Below are positions 23,840-36,200 of a stretch of DNA of 64,000 nucleotides, piece after piece. Positions within the stretch are counted from its first letter, which is position 1; every line of letters begins with the position of its first letter. The stretch is from positions 20,157,754-20,221,753 of the forward strand of contig OY759269.1 in NCBI GenBank assembly GCA_963662155.1, given 5' to 3'. Under the pieces are notes generated by a model. That model ran no database searches and was not told the DNA's origin. It saw only the letters and a list, made by a program, of their open reading frames with translations. Both the position numbers and the translations under genes were made by a program. Source of the DNA: Lamellibrachia columna. Taxonomy: Eukaryota > Annelida > Polychaeta > Sabellida > Siboglinidae.

Positions 23840-23887
23840 GATGTTATAGAGTTGCTGAATTAATTAATTCAGCAGGACTATAACATC
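23840..23887. repeat. Short hairpin-forming inverted repeat
   Basis: GATGTTATAG (23840-23849) pairs with CTATAACATC (23878-23887), and an inner perfect palindrome TGCTGAATTAA|TTAATTCAGCA lies between them. It lies in the presumed SYNRG 3' UTR. Confidence 0.85.
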
Positions 23888-23999
23888 TGAGAATAAGACT
23901 GAGAACGAGTTTGTAAATATAATATAATGTATAAATAACAACTGTGGCATTCTTGGGGACTTGAGATGCGTTGCCGTTGGCATCTTGCATGTGTAGTGA

Positions 24000-24236
24000 T
24001 CATAGTAACTCGGGTATCTTGAGTGCAGGAAGCGTCGAGTTGACACAATTCACCCAGAAGTTAGCACAGCTTGAGTGGTACTGTCGCACGCCATATATAA
24101 GCTTTTGTCGGCTGTTGGTGTCATTTGATGACACTTGGTCGACACTGAGCAGACACACGCCACAGGCTGCCTGTTGTGCATTATCATTGTCCGTCTGCAG
24201 CGAAGCATCTGAGATGCCAAGATTTGTTGATGGTGG
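24000..24236 (-). CDS. SYNRG: SYNRG last exon, Cys/His module
   Basis: Acceptor TATCTGCAG|CCACCA; 237 bp to TGA. Encodes AACGVCLLSVD and RQYHSSCANFWVNCV and ends LKIPELL, residue for residue close to the human C-terminus (YHASCANFWINCV...VLPDLL). Confidence 0.95.
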   Translation of the reverse strand, partial: PPSTNLGISDASLQTDNDNAQQAACGVCLLSVDQVSSNDTNSRQKLIYGVRQYHSSCANFWVNCVNSTLPALKIPELL

Positions 24237-27200
24237 CTGCAGATAATCAAAGTCACGTTCAGGACTGGGTTAAATTACAATTGTTAATTACAAAGAATCA
24301 CAAAAGCTCAATTACAATGCATCAGAAAGGCTTGTTTTTTTTTTTTAAACGGCTGTCATAAACACACAATTACAGTTAGTGTTCTAAAAAAATCAAATAA
24401 ACTAATTTTACAAATTATACAAATGCAACTGAATCCAGTTTTATTCCAATACTAAAGTTCCCCAACCATAATCTATTTTCCTAATGTAAAATGTTTCAAC
24501 ATAGCTTTTATCCTTCACTTTCATAAAAGGCAGGATGTTCTCACAAAATTAACTGATTTCAAGAAAATGACTTTCTACCAACTTTCTCATTTGTAAACTG
24601 CACACAGAGCCTGATCATGAACTGTATGAATGATATGAGCTGAAATGCATTCAACATAATCAATATGTACATTTCCAATAAATTGTAAACAACATACATA
24701 ATTGTAAATGAAAAGAAAATGTTGAAGGGAAATGTAACAAGTTATAAACTTATAGAATGGAGCTATCAACACACTCCAAAACTGAAAAGTGGCAATATAT
24801 TTATACAATGTGGGCTACGGGCAAGAAACAGACAAGTTCACAGTTGCAATTCAACTTACCTGTACAGGTGAGTGGGCGAGGAATGCGCACAGGTTACCCC
24901 AAAGTAGATCCACGTCCTTCAAACTCTGAACAATGTCTTTGTTTAGCAAAGCTGCAACACACAATTTATACTAATGAAGACCTGCAGGAAAAGGACCGTA
25001 TAAATATATGCAACATATAAGTAATATAGACAATGTACCAAATTAAACATTCAAAGGGCAAGAAAAACATATTTTACCTAGTAATACAGGCAATATACCA
25101 TGGACATGTATTATTTGTATGTGCTGTATTGCATGTTTTACTTGGTAAGATATGTATGCATTATTTGTCAAATAATACACATATTTTACCAAGTAAAACA
25201 AGCATAAGAGAATGTGCAAGTAATGCACATGTATCTTACCTCATCATACAGGCCATGTGCATAACACAAATAACTGTTACTGTATAATTGTGAAGAGATT
25301 CCCCAGACTGGTGATTGTAATATACTAATCATTTACACGTTTTCAGTCACTTTTACCATGTAGCAGTCAATCTAATGAAGATGGCTGAAAGCTTTCAAAA
25401 CATTACAAAGAAAAATGGTAAAATCAACCGTGAAAAATGAGTACATGATTAATATATTACCAAGTGATGCTGCCAGATTATATACTAAATTTTACCAAAT
25501 GATAGTGTACTATATGCAATGTGCATAGTTAACACTGACAGAAGTTGGTGGTCTGTCGTACGTACCCATAGACTTTGAGGCTACACCAATCCTCAAGGCC
25601 ACCTTGTACACCTCAGTAATACCTACAATTCACAGACAGTAAAACATGTCTACAGCGCACACAACGACACTGCTATTGTCTCAAACTTTCTACTCAAGAT
25701 CACACAAATAAATCACAACCACGTAAGCTGGTCTCCAACTTTAATACACCTCCACATTTGAACCTCATAATTAGTAATAAGTACATAATTATCTGGTCAC
25801 TATTATGCAATTATGTGTATAATAATGTTTTTATGCGTACACAGAAGTAAGATTTGTGCAGGTTTTCTTTACTTTTCAAACATCATTACAATAACATGGC
25901 TGGTTCCCAACCCACTGTGAGGTGACACTGTAGTGGGAAACGTACCATTTGGGTCTGGTGTAGGTTAGATTGGACGAAAGGAAAATACCCCTACCGATTC
26001 TAATAAAACTAAGCTTAAAGATGGCTGGCATGTCATTCAACTCAAATACATCATATTTATTTATATGCAAACACAACATTTTAGCTTCATCCTCATTGAA
26101 GCCATATTGATTAAACCTGGTGACAAGCAGATGCAGTGACGCAATCAGTGTTTTAAGGCCTTTTATATGGACAAATATAGGAGACTGATTTTTAATATTT
26201 ACTAAGAAAACTGAAAAATATATTTAATTTTCCAAACTTTTCCAAATGTCTTAAAAAAAAACAGGTTTTGTCCTCATGACATTCTGCACTGTCCATATGA
26301 GAAACTACTGGAGCCAATCATCACCAAGCTTACAATAGGTGCTGACCCATGGAGGGAACCAAGGAATGTTATGTCATATTCACCTGCGATGTAGTCGGAG
26401 CCTCTCTGTGAGCTGAGCACCTCGTGGCAGACTGCAGAACTACTGATGGAGTTGAACGTGTCATTTGCTTCTCGGAGTAACTTGAGGCATTGGTCAACAC
26501 AGCGTGTCCACTCACATATGTGGCGGTCACTCTCCTGTCAGTGTTAACAGAGTTAATAATCACATGATGGGCATATAATTAATACCTGTAAAATGACGTT
26601 CCTCCGCATGCAATATAAACATGATGTGTTCAAGCCAAAACATTTAAATTAAAAGAAATAACTATAACATTTAAATTGTGGTTCATTAAAACACACATGT
26701 GCATTCAAGATGTTAGATTAGGAACTATTTATACTATATTACATCATTTAATGATAACAAATGGTCAGACTTTTAAAAACAATGTCAATAAATTATAACA
26801 ACAACCAGTCACTCACACCTATTAGCAACACTGTGTTCTTGCTTCTTGTTCCCTGCTGTATAGGGGTGAGGGTCAGGTAAATTGTCGAGCCACTATTTCT
26901 GTTCTTTCTTTCCTTAGTTTTCTATCGGCCACCCTCTCTCTCCATCTTTCATCCTCCCCGATCTTCTCATGTCCCTCCTAAGACAGTCCTCCCATCTCAG
27001 CTTCCCCTTTTCCTGCGTCCTTGATGTTTTTCCACCTCTGCTCTCTTTGTTACTTTGCTTGCATCCATTCTTACCAAGTGGCCTGCCTACTTCATCCTGC
27101 TTCTCACCAATCTTCCTGTTAGGCTGCATTGCATCCCAACCTCTTTCCTCAGGTCGTTCATCCTTCTTCTGTCCACCCTTTGTTCTTGTTATTTGACGAA

Positions 27201-30200
27201 CCCAGTTGTTCTTGCAAACTTGCAGCTTCTGTTGTTGTTGTTCTGTCAACACCACTGTCTCCAGACCATGCAAGCATGCTGGTGCAACACACGTTCTCAG
27301 GACTTCCCTTTCAGCTTTTTAAAATTTTTCTGTCCAACATGACTCCCTCTACCTTTCTCCAAGCATTCGCTCCCGCTTGTGTCCGACGTCGCACTTCTGC
27401 CTCTGAATGCCCATCTTCTGTAACCATTCCTCCAAGGTACACAAAGCCATCCACTTGCTTGATCTCCTTACCATCCAACCTGATGTTCAACTCCTCTCTC
27501 TGGTGTTCAACCCACATCACTTCTGTCTTCTCCAGGTTCATTCTCAGTCCGTGCTTCACGAACACCCCTTTCCATTCCTCCAACACTTCCTGTAGTGTTT
27601 GCTTTTGCTATTATGGCCAGATTGTCTGCATACATCATCTTCCTGTGAACATTCTTCGTGCTGATATCAGCAACATTATTGACAACAAATTCAACAATAC
27701 AAAGTTGCCATTTTGTGTTAACCTGTATCCAGCAATTCAGGTCAAGAAAAATCAAAGCCTAAATTCAACATTTCCATAGTGGACTGACCTGGGGCCGGGA
27801 GCTGAGTTCACTGTACCGGTCAGAGGTCAAGGCCGTCAGACCACCCTGGGTCAACATTTCACCCATGTCCCATGGCTTCTGGGGGGTCTCTGTTGAAAAC
27901 AATAGGCATTGTCATAAGATAAACTGTTAAAGAAGACATTTAATAAAGGGAAAATGCAAGAAGTTTCATTGGTTCACTGAACGGCTGTTTTATGGGACAA
28001 TGTGACACTGAATTGATTAGTATTTATAACATCTTGTTTCGTTAAATATAATATTCAAGCAAAATGTGTAACTATAATGATCTTTAAAATTTTTATATTT
28101 TTGAAATAAAACATGCCAGTTTTATGATATGTATATATCCTATTCGACCTATTAAGCATACATGCCCTTATTAGTGTACACCCCTTTTTTAATCAGCAGG
28201 ATCCATAGTTATTGTAACTTGACTAGTGTGGAACACATAAAGTGTCGCCATCTGGAGTTAAACAGTTGGCACCACTTTTCAGTTGTTGTACACTAGTCAC
28301 CAAATGACACCACTAGCGTTAAACAGTTAATTTATTGTCTAGAGAGAACAATTTTGGTGTACGCCTATAAGAACAGATTCCTTGACATTTTTTCATTGCC
28401 CAATTTATTTCAAATGTAGTGTACTCTTATTAAGTCGAATACATATATATATATAACTACAGACCAATAAATTTTTACATTTTAAAGTGAAATGTAACGT
28501 TTTTCACCAGATGATTCACTGGTCTATCAAATTCCATTTTACACAACTTCTAATGGTATATATATATACTGCAGCAATAAAGATTGTTAATATAGATGGA
28601 CTTTGAGAACTAAATATTAAGAGAATTTTGGCATTTTAATTACACAAAGCGTCCAACTAGACACAAAGCCAGGGTTGAAAAAATCATGATTAATTTTTTT
28701 TTAATCGGATTAAAAAAAAATTTAATCAGATTTTTTTTTATTAAATTTTTTTTAAATCTGGTATATAGACATTTATATAGATGTTTATATTTATAAACTC
28801 GTTCAAACGTGTTCTATTCAAACAATTTGGGTACTTGTCTTAACAGAGGGTACTTGATTTTTGTGTATATGAAGACATTAGACAATGTCCACAAGGCTTC
28901 ACCCCCTGTAGTTGCATAATCTGTCTTGGAAAGGAAAGCATGCTGTGTGCCTGTGGCTGTAGCAGTGCTAATTATTGTTTGCTGAGAGGGTGGATTAGCA
29001 CCTGTCCAGGGCTCTGTGTACTCTACGGGTCTCCAACCAGACTGCAAACTGGTACAGTATTAAACAACTGTCACCAAAACTGTCTCACTTGAGTCAACAT
29101 ACTGCATTGGTAACAAATAGCACAAGCTCTAAGTGGACTTTAACTCAGGGCTTCTGACTTGAAAAGATACTTTCTCTTGAAGACAAGTTTGTGTGGCTTC
29201 ACTGCATTCAGAAAGGGAATATCTCAAACATACACAATGTCATAAAATGACAATACAACTAAACAAGTGTGCGCACACTGTGCTTTTGTATTAAAAAACA
29301 TACAAAACTTTGTTGATCTCGATGCTTGTAAACAATTATTTGTGTTAAATTCATATAAATCAACGATTAAAAAAACTGAAATCACTGATTTTTATGATTT
29401 TTTGGATTTGATTTAAATCAATGATTTAAATCAAACAACCCTGCACGAAGCCCCCAACTAGACACGAAGCCCCCCAACTAGACACGAAGCCCCCAACTAG
29501 ATATGAAGCCCCCAACTAGACATGAAGCCCCCAACTAGTTAACCAATGACCATCATTGTTTAACACAAACAGACAATGCAGTCATTGTTTAACACAAACA
29601 GACAATGCAGTCATTGTTTAACACAAACAGACAATGCAGTCATGAAGGACATTTCCTGGCAACTGGCATAATTTTGACAAAATGGTTTCTGACTGAGGAT
29701 AATAAATATATAAAACTAACTGATTCATAATTAAACAAAACAAAAAAGAACTAGGCTGTATTACTGTTCTATGAATTCATTATGCTAAATATATGTCTTG
29801 GGTTTGTATGGTGAAAAACATGCTGTGCCTAACAATTTAACACAACTACATTTTGATAAAAGAAATGCCAACCATTATCATTGTGACGTTCCTTGTCCGA
29901 CTCAGAGTTGGGAAACAGCCCAGGATCACCGTTTTCCTCTTCCGTCAATGTCACACTTTCCATGCTCTCCTTTTCCACGACATCGACACTAGATGACATG
30001 TCGTCTACTGACACCTCCACCTTCCGTGCCGTGTCAACTGTGGCGATGTCAAAGCTCGACACCGATTGGTTATCACCGCTAGCCGAACTGTCTGTCTTCG
30101 AACTTGGATACGCCTTGAAGTCTAAACTCTTCATTGACTGGACGTCATCGACGATGGCCTCTGATTGGTTGCCCCAGCCAGTGAAATCATGACTACTTGA

Positions 30201-33200
30201 CGTCTTCATGCCAGACATGCTTGTGGAGTCCGCCGCACACACACTCGGCTGTTTCGCAAACTCGCCAAAATCATCGAACGCATCGACGCAGCCAAGTGTT
30301 GAGAAGCTACCACTGGTGTCAGCACCACTGCTGCGGAATGTGCCGAAATCATCGAAGTCTTTGTCGTTGTCATCATCAGGAGGGAAGTCAGGCGGTTGAG
30401 TGTCTAGAGGGGATATCCCTAGCCCCACGGGAGCACTGGCCCTGACTACATTTCTCGCAAAGTAATTTTTCGCTGGCCTTGGCTTGGTGCTAACCTTACT
30501 CATTATGGTGTTAGCGAGTTGAACCTCTTTGTCAATGTTCTCTTCCATTGTTGTATTTTCGGCATCTTCCACCATCTGTGCCGAAGTTTCCCAGCCAACA
30601 TTAGCCTCTGTTTCTGCCACTGCGTTTCCTGCACCTTCTGAACCCCCAACATCTGACCATTTCATTTTCACTACAGTCGCCGCTTTGAAATCATCCCAAC
30701 CATCATTATCAGCAGCAAACTCTGATTTCCCACTCACGTTTCCTGTTGAGAAGTCCCCCTGGTTTTGATCCACGCCCACTGCAGGTTCCAATGCATTGGG
30801 GGGTTCCGAACCCACCACAGGCATAATCGGTTCCGATTGAAACAAATCAGCATTTGTAACGAGTGATTTCAGTACACTATATTTGTCATTTGTTGCTTTC
30901 TTGTGATCACTGGCTTGGCTTTGTGATCCAGCTGCCTGGAAGGTTGTGAAACCCTCAGCTAAACAGTCTGATGCAGGATTTAGAGCTGACGGATTAGTGG
31001 AGTTTGCAGTGAATGCGTCTCCAGTGTCCTTGGCCTCAGAACTGCTGTCAAAAGCATTATCAAAGTCGGCAAAGCTGGAGCTGGGTTTGGCATCTTGAGG
31101 GGTCTCAGTGCTGACATCTGGTGGCTCAGGTGCCCCTAAAAAGCAATAACTGCAGACATTTTTCTTTTCAAACATTAAATTGCTTGGTGTTGAACAGACA
31201 TGTTTCTTTGCCAAAATGTTAGCACATAAACTAGTTGAACACCTGAACAGACCTCAAAGGTATGGGTACAAAGTCTGAACAGACCTCAAAGGTACTGGTA
31301 CGAAGTCTGAACAGAACTCAAAGGTACGGGTACAAAGTTTGATCAATTTTTCATAAAATCATATTATGTAGTATCAACTATATACATATTTAACATCTTG
31401 ACTGCCCAAATTTGTTTTTAGCAAACCACAATTTCTTAATATAAATTGAATGCTTCACATTACATGCCGAAAGGAACCAAATGTTATGGATGTCAATGTG
31501 AGTTGTGAATGCGTAACCCTGATGAACTCTGACCACAGGTATTTGAAATTGTTGACATTTGTTCGCAAATAAACTGTCGATATTCATAAACAGAAAATGG
31601 TATAATATTTTTTCAATATGGTTCATTAAAACATATTTGTGGTCAAGAATGGTTTCGAACAGACATTGTACCTTTTACAACTGAATGTTTTCATGTTCTA
31701 TGCTACGATACTCCAGACAGCCCTATCTTGGACAAAACAAGAGGTTTAACAAATGGAGACTGACAGCTCCAAGTGCCCGACAGATTACAAATTAACCCCC
31801 AACATGGGAGGATCTCTTGCCTCCTTGGCATAGACACAAGGTAGAAGGGATCTATGGTTTCAATGTCTCATCCATAACACGGTTCTAACATCCTTCTCAT
31901 TTGTCATATGGTAGATGAAAGAGCAACTTTTATGCCGAGTGGGAATTGTGTAACGGCTATCATGGCATCATTGGCACAGTCACAGTAACGTCACGTGATG
32001 GTAACGTAAGTTACATTAAAAAAAAATAATTCAGTGTAACTACCCAATACTTGTGGTGGCATTTCAAGGGACGCTTTGAACGCTGCATATTTATCTTCCG
32101 GTCCAATCAAATCCGTTGCACTGGTTGTCTTGGTTGCAGAACTGTCAACAAATATAAGTTATAAACCAACGTTTGTGAACTCAACAGAAGGTACTGAAAC
32201 AACACAATGACATATATTTAATAGGACTTGTGCGGCACAGTGGCACTGTGGTTAGAACGTCAGACTCTTATTTGAGAGGATCTGGATTCAAATCCTTTGT
32301 TTCAAAGCTTGGGCAATTTCATTTATTCCACATTGCCTCAGAGAAGTTGAAATGGCCTTGGAATAAACAGGTCTGCCAGGGGGTGAAGTGTAAAGCGCTT
32401 TGAGCAGTTGTAAGGACTGGATACCGCGCTATACAAGAACTTACCTTTACATTCTTTTAGAAACAGTGGTGTATATAAATGAATGAGTGGTCTTCCTGCA
32501 GTAATTACAGCATGGCTGAATGCTTCCCAGAGAAGTCAAGTTAGTGTTGGAATGAACAGGTCTGCCAGGGGGTGAAGTGTAAAGTGCTTTGAGTAGTTCC
32601 AAGGACCAACCATTAAATCTGTAGATCATTTGACCATATATATGGCTATCAAAGATGACCATATATATGGCTATCATAGATGTACTCCAATATTTAACAA
32701 AATTGCGATCCAAAGCAAAGAGACAGTTGGACAAGGAAGCCACTGGCTTATTGAGAGACAAGACTCCAATGATGTAACCCACCCTGATGAGATGTTTGTT
32801 GATTTTGTCTCTAAACATAGTCACACTGCTAGCATTTATACAATCAGTAGATCATTTGTTCCATTTGTTTTGTCCAAAATGTTGACCAAGGAAACATTGA
32901 AAACATTTTTATTTCAGTTTGCAGGGGCTCAGTTGCTAGTGCATAGGACTGTAATTTAGGGGAACTACATTCAAGACTAACCAATTGCCATTGGAAGCTT
33001 ACTTTACTCCAGACTGTCCTAGTTCAGTCCTATGTGTAAATTACCATTGGAAGCTTACTTTACTCCACACTGTCCTAGTTCAGTCCTATGTGTAAATTGC
33101 CATTGGAAGCTTACTTTACTCCACACTGTCCTAGTTCAGTCCAATGTGTAAATGAGTACCTTGGTCTGGGAGTTGGGATGGGCTAACTTGCAATACATGG

Positions 33201-36200
33201 GTACCATGCTTCCATCTATAAACTTAAGCTCCAGTACAATGGGTACAAATCATCCAGGAAAGGATTTTTAACTTTAACATTTTTACTGTAGATTTTAAAA
33301 GGTGCACTTCGAGAAACTGACAAAACTACTGTCATAAAATGTGCAAAACAGACACAATTATTTAATATATCTACTTTAGCGGGACACTCGCTTATAGCAT
33401 TAAAAATGCATTTATTATAAATTTGTTTGTGTGTACCAAAGTAATGCACACTGTTGTTATATTTACCTTTCAGCAGTATCTCCTGGAGCACAAACTGCAA
33501 AATCTCCAAATGACTCTACAATGAAATAATGGATGTAATGCATTATGCATTACTCATGGTTGAGCACAAGTCTCAGGGAGCCAAGTAATGCACTGGATGG
33601 GCAGGTAGAATGTGGGTGATTGTTTTTACATATTTTTGTATGGACAAAAATATTATTAATAAAATGAGATAAGGGGAATTGTGCAGCGAGTCACCAAAAA
33701 AGGATATATACAAGATGTGTTTATTTTACTCATACATATCATATTTCACATATCGGAAAATTATACATAATGTTGCGATAATTAACAAATATTGGATCAA
33801 GTCGGTACAAAAAAGAGTACAATTATCTATAACTAAAATTAAATATTGTTTAACTGTTGCTATGGATCTGGGAGACCACCACTAAGACAAGACCGTAATC
33901 GATCCCTATCATAGAAGCACCCAAATGGTGGGTTCATTATATAAAGTGAAATATATCATTGAATTAAATGCAATCCGTCATGTTACATAAAGTACTAAAA
34001 ATAATGAAACACAGAAATGAATAGGACCAAACCTGCTGCGGGGACGGCACACTGGAAGTCAGCAAAATCATTCTCTTCCACACTAGATGGCACCCCAGTC
34101 ACACCCACAGATGGAACACTAGGTGTCACCATGACAGGTGGCACCACTGTCGGAGTCGACAGGTCACCACCGGGTGGCTTCTCTGGAATTGAAGCCATGT
34201 TCACCAACGGTGCAGAAACGGGTACATGATGGTCACTTGGGGGTGCTGGTTGTGTTGGCGGGGGTGCAGCATCTGGAACGGGGGGTGCAGGAACTGGCTG
34301 CCCCAAGTAAGGCACTGGAGCCTGGGGGCATCGGTGCAGGATGTCCAGTGTCGCTATACTTAAATTGTTCTGAAAGAAAAGATGCGACATGATAACATTT
34401 CTATCCTTAAGGAATCGTATTTCTCATGCAATAATGTATTTTAAATATAATAATGCCACCAATAACCTATATGTTTCTTTTACTTCTGATGAATATTAAC
34501 ATGTTTTGTTAGGTGATATGAAGAAAAACAGATATATCTGATGCTTCTGATGTGATTTCTGCAGGTGGAAAATGTAAACTCTCCAGTTATATTTATCATT
34601 TCTGATTGTACTCAATCATATGCACTTTAGTCAGTTCTACAACCATACTTAATTTGACACATCCGAGTGGCAGGTGATAAATCTGAGTGACAGGTGACAC
34701 ACCTAAGTGACAAATGGTGCACCTAGGTGACAGACCTAAGTGACAGGTGATGTGTCGAATTGACAGGTGACATATCTACCTCTGAGTGACGGGTGACATC
34801 TTTGAGTGAGAGGTAATTTGAGTGACATGTGCCATACCTGGGCTATAGCAATCATGGCAAGGATGAGATATAATTCGTCCATCTGTAGTTCTCCGGGAGT
34901 GTTTCGGTTGCACAGGTTCCAAATATGACCAAGTACCTCACGAGGTAGCCCACTCTTTATGAGGATCGTATACACAATGTTGATGTCTATCTTCCCCTCT
35001 CTGTCAGACACACAGCAGTACATAGTGATTGCAAAACACTTTGTTAAATACACATATATCAAAGTATTTTTGTAATTTTGTAAAATGGCACATTTTAATA
35101 AGAAGAATTACCAGTAACCATGTAATATTCATTATCATGTTCATTGTATTTTGGAACCCTGTTTGTCTACTTTAAATGAGAGGCGTTTTAAAAAGGTTAA
35201 TATTCCTGAATAGTTTTCGATCTCACCTAGTTGAGGCTTCAAACACCTGAGTATAGATGGTTGGCACCGGCAGTGTCCCTGTGCACCACTTTGGCACCAC
35301 AAAATGTGCCATCGACTTGGATGCATCACCATTAGGTGGCACCACAGGCTGTTGTGGTGACGTCACTTCTTCAGCTGAAAAGGAATACGTAAAATGTTAT
35401 GATGATGCAATGGATTTATGCTGTTATTCATTGTGGTTTTACACAATATTAGCAGGATATAAAACAGTTTTCTTAATCAGTAATCAAATTGTAAAGAATT
35501 GTACCATTTATAAGGCATCATTTGATCAGTTGTTGCTCATGGGACCGATATATATCTACCTAGTTGTTCACTTTTATAGCTTCCCCTAAATGTATGTGTT
35601 GGAAACTCTTGTTTCTGCTTTATTTGCTGTGCATAGCATGCAGCAGACGCTAATTTCATGACCTTTAAAAATGCTTACAGATCCTTCATTGATTTCATGG
35701 TCTTTCATCAGTACTGGTTTAAGTTTTCCTTCAATGATGGAACCTAATGCTTCTGCACAGAAGTTCTTACAGACATGCCGCATTTTCAACAAACACCAGA
35801 AAACTTAAAAAGCGACTAACATTAGCCAACTGAATACTTCAACTGTAGGTTTTCTCAGGGGCTAAGCATATCAAAGGAGGGGTCAAGGCCAATATGCATC
35901 ATGCAGCACCTCACAGTGAACTGTTACGGAACTACTATTGTTTTAAATTGTGTAACCGTTGCACTGTAATACATTCTGACATCTTGGAAATTCACAACTT
36001 TGTGGAAACATGGAGTTATTACAAAAACACAAAACTTAACATAATTATTGGAGATAAATGTTTGTAAACACATTTTGATTGTTATTATTGTATGTCCAGT
36101 TACATATGTATACGCACGGACATTGTCACGTCAACACATTTATCTATCTTGAAAATTGTCAACATTTCAAAGTACTAATGTGGGGAGGACAGTATGAGAA

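Noticed and set aside
27055..27779. 216-codon plus-strand frame
   Set aside because: It is the antisense shadow of the LINE polymerase relic on the minus strand.
35586..35792. 68-codon minus-strand frame in a SYNRG intron
   Set aside because: No splice sites in suitable phase, and the neighbouring SYNRG exons already join in frame.
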